From NCBI GenBank assembly GCA_036346225.1, contig JARFIW010000003.1:4086501-4150500 (forward strand): DNA of 64,000 bases, read 5' to 3'. Origin of the DNA: Platerodrilus igneus. Taxonomy: Eukaryota; Arthropoda; Insecta; Coleoptera; Lycidae. The notes below the pieces were generated by a model. It worked only from the letters and a program-made list of their open reading frames with translations, was not told the origin of the DNA and searched no databases. This document shows, in pieces, positions 56,037 through 64,000 of the stretch (the stretch's first letter is position 1; every line of letters starts with the position of its first letter). Position numbers and translations under genes: made by a program.

Positions 56037-58119
56037 ATACTGGTGTTTCAGAATAAAGCACCGTAAATTGGGGAATATATAGATCTTGACGAATTTCCTG
56101 TAAAGACACTCGTTTCCATTATACAGGGTGATGAAGTGATATTGATAAATACATGTTTTTTAGAATATTTTTATTTAAGGTAGGAACTTTTAAGTTGAAA
56201 GGTACACGTTAGTTGTTTACTATACGAATTACTACACTTAATTTCTACGAAATAGGATAATCCATTGGCGTAGAATAAGGGCGTTATCAAACAATTTTGA
56301 CCTACACTTTTTGCACACTCTGTATTTCATAAAAACTAAAACTAATAATTATTCCTCATACAATTTGCCACAAAAATGCATTCTTGGTTCTCCGTAGAGC
56401 TTTCCATTTTCGAGATATTTTAAATTAAGTCATTACTCAACTCATACATGAAAACAAGCTATTATTAATTATTTCAAAAATGCAAAGATTTATTTTATGA
56501 ATTCGAATTTCATAGTTCTTAGGATTTAACTCAGGGGGCCGAGATAGCCAATAAACCGGAGCATTTACTCCACGTCCAACCCACCTGCCAGGAAAATTGT
56601 TATTTAACCACTCCCTTTCAGTTAATGCAAAATGAGGTGTTGCCCCGTCATGCATGAACTATATTTAAGTCTTTGATAACAAGGAACATCTTTAAATACA
56701 CCTATTAAATGTTCTTTTAAAAAAGCTGTATATCGCTCTCCAGTTAAATTTTCTTCCATAATAAATAGTCCTATCAGCTGATTGTGCATTATTCCAGCCC
56801 AAACATTTATTTTAAATTTATGCTAAAAACTGCTGGTTTTCGTGAAACGTGGGTTTTCATCTGACTACACATACTCATTATGCATGTTAAGTATGCCATT
56901 TCTGCTAAAGGTTGCTTCATCAGTAAAAAGAATATTGTTGACAAATTCATTATCTCTTCTAATTTGTCTTAGCAGCCAGTCGCAAAACTCGACTCTAGGT
57001 TGGTAGCCGGTTTCTAAAATGTCTTGAACTTGTTGCAGGTGATAAGGATAAAGCTTTTGATCTTTTAGAATTCTCCAACATGTTACCTGAGAAACTCCTG
57101 TTTGTAGCGAAAGTTTTCTGGTACTTATTCCTAGGTTCTCCTCTACTATAATTAAAACATTTTCTTCATTTTTCAATGTATGTTTTAGTCTTTCGCTTCC
57201 ACGATGTTGAGCAGCAGGTAAAACAGTTGCAGTTTCCCTTATCCGTCTATCTACTGCCACAAAATTTTTCTATTGGGAACAATGCGTCCTAAATATCTCT
57301 CTGCATATCTTCTTACGGCCTTTTCAGAATTGCCTTGGAATTCTTTTAGTACCAAACGCATGTCAGCATATTCAGAGAATGTGTATGTTACCATTTTTGT
57401 GTTTGATTATTAACAAAATAATAAGAAATAAGCAAGCTGTAGTTACGTATTGAACGAGTATAACTTTTGACAACTACGCCGAGTGAGAAAAGACTACTAG
57501 ATTCAGCAAAAGTTTGTAATTATTTGTATTTTAATAGTAAAACTAATATGAATGAAACATTATTATTACGAAATATGTACATCTTTGTCAACTTACTGTA
57601 TTTGATTTAAATCAGATACCAATTTCGAATTTATAAAATAAACCTTTGCATTTTTGAAAGAATTAATAATACGTTGCTTTCATGAATGAACCGAGTATGA
57701 CTTAATTGTAAAAATCTCGAAAATGGAAAGCTCTACAAAGATTAACCAAGAACACCATCTTTGTGGCAAATTGTATGAGGAATAATTGTGAGTTTTAATT
57801 TTTGTGAAATACAGGCTGTGCAAATAGTATATGTTCAAATTGTTTGATAACCCCCTTATTCTACGCCAATGGATTATCTTATTTTGTCGAAATGGAGTGC
57901 AATAATTCGTATTAGTAAACAACTAACGTGTACCTATTTTCAAATCTCTACCCTAAACGAAGATATTCTAAAAAACATGTAGTTTTCAATATCACTTCAT
58001 CACCCTGTATAATAGAAACGAGTGGGTTTATAAGAAACTGTTATCTAACTTTTCTTGATAACTCGTCAAGATCTATATATTCCCCAATTTACGGGATTTT
58101 ATTCTGAAACACCATGTAT
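56037..58119 (-). mobile_element. mariner/Tc1-like transposon with >400-bp inverted termini
   Basis: Outer ends read ATACTGGTGTTTCAG (left) and, inverted, ATACATGGTGTTTCAG (right), with TA neighbours. Inverted homology continues inward to about 56455 and 57675, giving arms of 415-445 bp. A second, internal pair of mariner-like ends (TATACAGGGTGATGAAG) occurs within each arm at about 56119 and 58013. The transposase gene lies between on the minus strand. A ~33-bp direct repeat TCCTAATATTT...AAAACGG lies outside both ends (56004-56036 and 58149-58181). Confidence 0.82.
56437..57394 (-). pseudogene. mariner-like transposase, broken
   Basis: Starts at ATG 57394 (MVTYTFSEYADMRLVLKEF), the usual N-terminus of an insect mariner-like group. 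After a frameshift near 57260 it continues with GISTRKLSLQTGVSQ (helix-turn-helix), NNILFTDEATFSRNG (first catalytic D) and, in the last frame, FMHDGATPHF (second D), GRWVGRG and RPPELNP (third acidic residue). The middle (56660-56860) is interrupted by stops. Cut-and-paste activity would require an intact frame; this copy is dead. Confidence 0.82.
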
Positions 58120-58181
58120 AGAGTGCGTGGTTTTGTCACCACTCTCCATCCTAATATTTTCATAAAACGGCAATGAAAATA

Positions 58182-59778
58182 GCCATACCTCCATTGGTAC
58201 GAAGAGCAACCGGAAAAACTTAACAAAAAATCAGACCCAATTCTTCCTGATGTAGGTCATCAAAGGGAAGCTGAAAGGTAATAAGAATTCTTACAACTTG
58301 GCCGGACAATCCGTGCGGCCAACAACCGGTCATAGTCGACATTAGCGGCATCACATGGTACTCCATGCCAAATTCTTCTCCCATCACATGGTGATGGGTT
58401 GAATTAGTCGAAAGTAATTTAACACCAATTCGCCATTGAAAAAATTTAATCTCTCAAAAGTAACAACTTCGTACAAACCAATTTCAGAATCCCATGTGAT
58501 AAATCTGTCAGTGAATTTTCATAGGAATATTTCTTAATTCGAGCCGTTGCAAGTCATTAGATGAATCTAAAGAAAGGTTCCACAACGTATAAATGAATAT
58601 GTCACATTAGAAATCGCAAGCCAACAACTATTGATAACGGGAACACATTTGATAATTTCTATTCCATTACTATATATGTTATTTTGCAAGAAACGTCCAT
58701 ATATGGATAACAAAACCGGCAAATTCGAATTGAATCGAATACATTTTCGATGCTATATCAAACAATAGCGATAGATTAACGTACTTAAACTTATACTAAA
58801 TATACTAATAGAATTCAACAGAATGGTGCATGTGTAATCGTTTAACTTGAAACGGAGTCGGATTTGCTAATAAACATGCTAAATAACCGTGGAAACAGTA
58901 TTGGATATGAAACTTTAAATTAAGTATAAGCCAAATTATTTAGACACAGGGACGGAACGTAACAAGTTCTCTCCCTGCACAATTAGAAGTTCGAGTTAGG
59001 AAGCAGAAGCAATGAACCGATCAATACACTGAACATTTTAAACATAACTAATTTAAAAAGAACGAGAAAAAAATTATTTTAGCAATGAAATATGATTGAG
59101 ATAAGACCTTTTTGTGTTTGTATTAACTCCCATGTCTGTAGTAGCTCTGGAATATTAGATTATATTGGATCAATGGTCTGACTAGGTACCGAGTATCACC
59201 ATGTTGTTGACTTCATCTGAGTTACTGGAACCGGACAGGTAACTAAAAACTAGTCTCAACCTTACCCAGCAACTGAAAAAATCGTAATCAACATTTTAGG
59301 TCTGACTTTAACTTTTATCGATAATACAGTAGGCTACTGAAACAATGTAGTTCCATAGTTTTGAATTTTTATAAAAGAACTAAGTAACTAATTTCTTTCA
59401 TAAGCTGTAAATGTGTGGCTAAGTAGACAACATTTCGCTTTCCTTGCTCGATTTTGATTTCTATAGCTATTACCAAAGTAACAGTTTTATTAAGTTTTTG
59501 CAACAGGAAAGATCCAATATACATTACACAAGCTTATTCTACCTACGACCACTTCAGGCACTATTTGCTGTCAGGTTTTGAATTTTATACTTTGGTGACA
59601 ACTTCCTCCAAAGTTGCCGCAGCTTCAGTTACTTCTATAATACTTTCAGAGCTCTTTCGCAAAAACTTTTTACACGTAGCATTAATCAATTCTTAATTTA
59701 CGTTTTTTTTTAATACTTAATAGTTACGTTTACTGTTCTTGTCTTAAACATTAACACATCCTTATTTAGCATTTCTAG
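58182..59778. other. No supported feature (end of intron 3)
   Basis: About 1.6 kb AT-rich intronic DNA; a TTTCTAG acceptor closes it at 59778. Confidence 0.4.
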
Positions 59779-59926
59779 GAAAAACGTTATCACGGCTTCG
59801 GATAAAAACAACAAAACATACAGATGCAAGGATAAAACTTATGAGTGAAATTATACATGGAATTAAAGTTATAAAGATGCACGCCTGGGAGAAAATATTT
59901 CAGGAAGCTGTAGTAGAACAACGAAG
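59779..59926 (+). CDS. ABCC-type transporter, exon 4
   Basis: Acceptor ...ATTTCTAG/GAAAAACG and donor CGAAG/GTAAGG. The two-base start completes the one-base partial codon left by exon 3 (24608), giving glycine, and the frame then reads KTLSRLRIKTTKHTDARIKL, MSEIIHGIKVIKMHAWE and AVVEQRR. This is the highly conserved TMD1 cytoplasmic loop of ABCC4-type proteins (RTDxRxxLMxEIIxGIxVIKMxxWE). Exon ends with a two-base partial codon. No equivalent exon follows the pseudogene copy before this point, so the only downstream exons in the window are shared or belong to the intact copy. Confidence 0.9.
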
Positions 59927-59984
59927 GTAAGGAATTTTTAATAATCTAAAATATTTATATATTTAATATTTGACTTATAGCCGT

Positions 59985-60121
59985 AATTTTGAGCGTTGCT
60001 TCCTGTCCATAACTGACATATGTCAAAAACTTGACAATGTCAGATATGATTGACAAAAATGCCAAACGTAATTGAAAGTTAGGTTTATGTATAGTTGTGT
60101 ACACGATTTAAATATATATAT

Positions 60122-60152
<31 letters not shown>
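59985..60152 (+). repeat. SINE-like repeat (family B) fragment plus (AT)n tract
   Basis: 59985-60110 is the reverse complement of 39100-39240 (shared ACATATGTCAAAAACTTGAC and CCAAACGTAATTGAAAG). An (AT)n tract follows (60124-60152). It lies about 60 bp into intron 4. Confidence 0.7.
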
Positions 60153-60155
<3 letters not shown>

Positions 60156-60486
60156 CTGTGATAATGGGTTGTTTAAAGATGTATTGAGGAGTAAGGGTCG
60201 TGCAGTAACCATAAATTGCAATAGGAATTAGAAAACTGCATTTATTTAGCAAAAAATTAGGTAATTCATACATTATGTAAATAGCAAGCATTTAACACCC
60301 TGTATATAGACTGTAATTATCTTCAAACGATGCAAGTAAACGTATCTTACAACAATAGAATGCTTATTTAGCATAAAAATAGGTAATTCATACATTATGT
60401 AAATAGCAAGGATTTAACACTCTGTATATAGACCGTTATTAATTTTAAGTAATGCCAGTGAGCATACTTTTCAACAATAGAACGCA
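60153..60486 (+). repeat. Repeat R3, copy 3, with ~120-bp tandem duplication
   Basis: Starts TGCTGTGATAATGGG after an (AT)n tract as in the other R3 copies. The internal segment TAGGTAATTCATACATTATG...ATTTAACAC(C/T)CTGTATATAGAC occurs twice in tandem (60246-60364 and 60365-60486). Confidence 0.7.
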
Positions 60487-60489
60487 TAT

Positions 60490-60869
60490 TCAGAAAAATG
60501 ATAGTACATAGATAAAACCTAACAAAGCTTTATGCAATTACGTTGAAACAATAAACATTTTTGATAAGAAAACGCAGTTTCAAAAGACGCATAAAAATAC
60601 ATAAACGAAAACAGCATTAAAGTTACATTATTTATTTTGTTCAATTATCCAAAAGGCGATATCTATACAAAAGAACAGACTTAAAGTTGAACGTCTGGCA
60701 AAGATAGCAATGTATCAATAGCAAATAAACATTACACGGAAAACCGAATAAATTACATCATAAACCACTTCAAAATGCATAATAAAATTAGTAAAATTTG
60801 AAGTGAGAACACAGAACGGTGGCGTTAAGTAAAAACGTTCATAACACTGAGTACGGCGTTATCATATCC

Positions 60870-60900
<31 letters not shown>

Positions 60901-61321
60901 CTAAAAATGTTGTGGGTTTTAGGTCGGCTGGATTATTTAAGAAAACTCTTTTTTATAAACCTGAGCTTTCGGATTTATTTTAATCCTTTTTCAAAGGTAC
61001 TACAATAACAGAATTGATAAATAAACATTAAATGATATTGTATACTCACTAAGGCGAGGTTATAATAAATTGGCGATTAACATAAAAAGTTATTTTGGTT
61101 ATAAATCTTCTAAAATGTATATAACAACTTCAAAATACAACAAGAGGTAAAAGTATTATGTAAATAAAATATTGATAATAAATAAAAGTCAAAAGTTTGA
61201 TAGAAATTGTTATTAAAAGGCAACCTTAAAAAATGTTTATTATAACTATTCTGTGTATATATCTGCATGTAGCACTGTGAGTGTATGTATGTATGTATGT
61301 ATGTGTGTGTATGTGGGTGCG

Positions 61322-61352
<31 letters not shown>

Positions 61353-61368
61353 ATAGTGTGTGTGTGTG

Positions 61369-61403
<35 letters not shown>

Positions 61404-61606
61404 GTTTTTTATTATATTTATTTATTTTAATATTATTAAAAGAAATTCATTTATTTATCAATTCTGTTATTGTAGTACCTTTGAAAAAGGATTAAAATAA
61501 ATCCGAAAGCTCAGGTTTATAAAAAAGAGTTTTCTTAAATAATCCAGCCGACCTAAAACCCACAACATTTTTAGAAAATTACAATAAAGGAGGTCGTTAT
61601 TAGTAA

Positions 61607-61645
<39 letters not shown>

Positions 61646-62712
61646 GTTTTCTCACTTCAAATTTTACTAATTTTATTATTATGCCACGGCTAGCCTTTTT
61701 TAATATACACAGAGTGCACAACGCTACGATGATCAATTTTTCTCTTCTCCACCCCTTTATGATTACCTATTTGTTTAAATTTATAAAACGAAGTCAATTA
61801 ATTTCATATAATGAAAAGAAATATTATTTACAATTTTTGAAATGCTTTAAATACACTTTTGAATCAATCAATATCATATGTATCATTTATCCCAAAATTT
61901 ATGTGCTTTGAATTCAATCTAAAGTCACCAAAAACTACCTTTTTACCAAAGAAACCTGGAACGTTCTAGACCTCACTATAATATATTACCTAAGTTTAAC
62001 GTATGCAATGTTTGTTGTTGACTTCATTACAAGTTTTATATAAATTGAATAAATTCAGTATTGAATTTAAATAGAAAAATATCTTAAAATTAAATAGATC
62101 TGACCTGCGACATGTTGTTTGGGTTGTAGATCAACACCCCTTTGTTGTCCTCATTCGTCTACCAATGCTCTGCTTAGTTGAACCAATATTTGAGTACAAT
62201 TACCCCTCGTTTTCCAAAAATTACTTCGTGCTTCTTTATTTTATCTGCCTTTAAATTTCTTCCTTTCAATGCTTTCGACGCAAATCAAAATTGTACCAGA
62301 CTTGTACCAACTCAAACTGACTCGTTTTATCATTGCTCTGTGTTATATAGGCTCTTTTCACTTACATGTGGGCTGGGTTTTCAAGCAGTTCTGCAGATAT
62401 CTTAACCAACCAGGCCCTGTCTTCAACATTCCCTGCATTTTGAAGTGGTTTCTGATGTAATTTATTCGGTTTTCTGTGTAATGTTTATTTGTTTTCGATA
62501 CATTGTTATCTTTGCCAGACGTTCAACTTTAAGTCTGTTTTTTTGTATAGATATCGCATTTTGGTTAATTGAACAAAAAAAATAATGTAACTTGAATGCT
62601 GTTTTCGTTTATGTATTTTTATGCGTCTTTTAAAACTGCGTTTTCTTATCAAAAATGTTTATTGTTTCAGCGTAATTGCATAAAGCTTTGTTAGGTTTTA
62701 TCTTTTATCTTC
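60490..62712. repeat. Large interrupted inverted repeat (~2.2 kb)
   Basis: Layout: arm A 60500-60815, (AT)n 60868-60898, arm B 60893-61030, GT/T-rich centre 61031-61447, arm B' 61448-61590, (AT)n 61608-61643, arm A' split as 61650-61679 and 62433-62712 by a ~750-bp insertion. Arms B/B' share CCTGAGCTTTCGGATTTATT and TTTCAAAGGTACTACAATAAC; arms A/A' share CCAGACGTTCAACTTTAAGTC. Centre includes TATG and GT microsatellites and a poly-T run (61322-61341). No gene inside. It sits in intron 4. Confidence 0.88.
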
Positions 62713-62819
62713 GGCGTCTTTATTTTATAACTAATTAGAACACTTCTCAACGCGTGTTTAAACGAGATAGATGTTACTTACGTTTCTATCTAATTTCAAA
62801 ATGAACTAGTGGTTGTGAA

Positions 62820-63290
62820 AAATAGAAGTGGTCAAGAAAAAAAACCATTAGCAATTAGCGAATATAATAAATATATGAGCGGAATAGACCTCTCAGATCA
62901 AATGATAGCTACCCAAGCTCACGTAAAATAATGCGTTGCTACAAGAAAGTATGAACTCATGTATTTCAAATAATGTTACACATTTCATGGCACTTGTATT
63001 ATAAGGTCTCTGGTAAACCTTTAACTTACTACGAATTTAGGTTGGGAATAATAGAAGAAATGCTTCCTAAACACGGAGCAAAAAGTAAAGCGCATAGTAA
63101 AAATTTGTCTGCTGCTCATTTAACCGAAAAAGTAACCGAAAAAACATCAAATGGTAAAACCCGCAGGAAAAGTGCAGAGTTTGTTATAATAACAAAATTC
63201 TGAAACACAATTTACCATTGCGTAATGTATCCAGGTTCTCCCAGACTATGTCTTGAACCGTGTTTTTCATCATACCACGAATGAAATTAG
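62820..63290 (+). pseudogene. piggyBac-like transposase C-terminal relic
   Basis: In shifting plus frames: KKPLAISEYNKYMSGIDLSDQ (the conserved DYNxxMxGVDxxDQ block), then VSGKPLTYYEFRLGIIEEML in the open frame 62973-63203, and near 63205-63280 a Cys/His pattern ending CLEPCF..YHT in another frame, like the C-terminal ring-type zinc finger. The N-terminal two-thirds is missing; terminal repeats were not found. Confidence 0.72.
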
Positions 63291-63782
63291 TGAAAAGTGT
63301 GTCTTTGGTTTTATAGACTTGCGTTGTTAATTTCTTTTATCGCGTTTTATATAGCAAGTTATTTTTCAGTGTTTTTAAGTAAATAAACGATTTAGCAATA
63401 CGTGTACCTAATTTTTAGTGCAAACGCATTTGTGCGTCCAATCGCACATGGATGAAAATAGCATTCCAATGCGGTAGATGCGCATGTGCATCTTGGCGCC
63501 AATTTTCAAAAATGTATGCCAATATGACATTTTGATATAATATAGTGTTATAACAAACCAAAATATACCGCATTTCATCATAATATATACACCTCTATCG
63601 GAATGTCCATAGCTGAATTTGCAGCAGTAAACGTGTTATATTGTCATACAACTTGTTGCTAGTTTGAAAATAGTTCTAAGGCAAGCATGTGAAAAGTAAT
63701 GTAGTATAGAAACACCCTTTTAAAACACGAATATGCAACAATAGTAGTATAAAATCGTTAACGTATATATTTTGTCTTTTAG
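63291..63782. other. End of ABC intron 4, no feature
   Basis: AT-rich; closes with TTTTGTCTTTTAG at 63782. Confidence 0.4.
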
Positions 63783-64000
63783 GTTGGAAATGCTTGAAGT
63801 TAAAACCGCCAACTACATCCGATCTTGTTTAAAGTGCACGGTATATGCTCCTAAAATTGGAGTATTAATAGCAATACTCGTTTACGTCTTAAGTGATAAT
63901 ATTTTAAGTGTTGCATATCTATTTACGTGTATTTGCTTCTATGATTTACTACGACCACAGGTGTGCTACTTCTTTATTAAAGGAGTTGCTGATGTGGCTG
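63783..64000 (+). CDS. ABCC-type transporter, exon 5 (partial)
   Basis: The first base completes the AG partial codon from exon 4 (arginine). The frame reads LEMLEVKTANYIRSCLKCT, then hydrophobic spans APKIGVLIAILVYVL and LSVAYLFTCICFYDLLRPQ, then FFIKGVADVA. This is the last part of TMD1 of ABCC4-type exporters, just before nucleotide-binding domain 1. It runs off the window; Walker motifs are expected downstream. Confidence 0.88.

Noticed and set aside
1..64000. CRISPR array, bacterial operon or defence system
   Set aside because: No spaced direct repeats, operon structure or prokaryotic genes; introns, SINEs and retrotransposons identify an animal genome.

Overview
This is a 64 kb piece of an AT-rich animal genome, almost certainly an insect and plausibly a beetle. 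The only convincing host gene is an ABCC-family (MRP4 / lethal(2)03659-like) transporter on the + strand, with small introns (50-54 nt) at its 5' end. The rest is dense, mostly decayed mobile DNA: BEL/Pao, errantivirus-type and other Ty3/gypsy elements, a Penelope-like element, hAT, mariner, piggyBac, a MULE/SWIM-type element, Polinton-type DNA polymerase pieces and tRNA-derived SINEs. This mix is typical of insects; the order is my inference.

Layout. 1-17672 is a minus-strand BEL/Pao element (BEL1). An errantivirus-type element (6892-14681) interrupts it, and a hAT element (10840-12704) interrupts that one in turn, so insertions are nested three deep. A SINE with a 12-bp target duplication sits in the BEL1 pol region. 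17720-18262 is a diverged inverted copy of the BEL1 LTR. 18401-20036 is a 1.64-kb (TATAGT)n array that runs directly into a 5'-truncated Penelope-like reverse transcriptase/GIY-YIG gene (20037-21340).

The ABC transporter begins at 23763. Exons 1-3 (to 24608) are intact and join in phase to exon 4 (59779-59926) and exon 5 (63783 to beyond the window). Intron 3 would be about 35 kb. It holds a decayed second copy of exons 1-3 (44602-45440) plus a MULE/SWIM relic (31406-32774), BEL2 (33209-37681, carrying a 1532-bp solo LTR), Polinton-type PolB fragments (40553-43862), a gypsy fragment (46429-47340), a processed USP2-like retropseudogene (50418-51443), a second errantivirus fragment (51640-52980), a BEL3 integrase fragment between 303-bp direct repeats, and a mariner with TIRs over 400 bp (56037-58119). 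Intron 4 holds a large interrupted inverted repeat (60490-62712) and a piggyBac relic (62820-63290).

I found no bacterial-type operon, CRISPR array or intact novel system. The most informative features are structural: precisely bounded nested insertions, a conflict between two LTR clocks, the hexanucleotide/Penelope junction, the split polymerase, and the ABC exon duplication. All readings come from sequence inspection; family names rest on recognised motifs and no database search was made.
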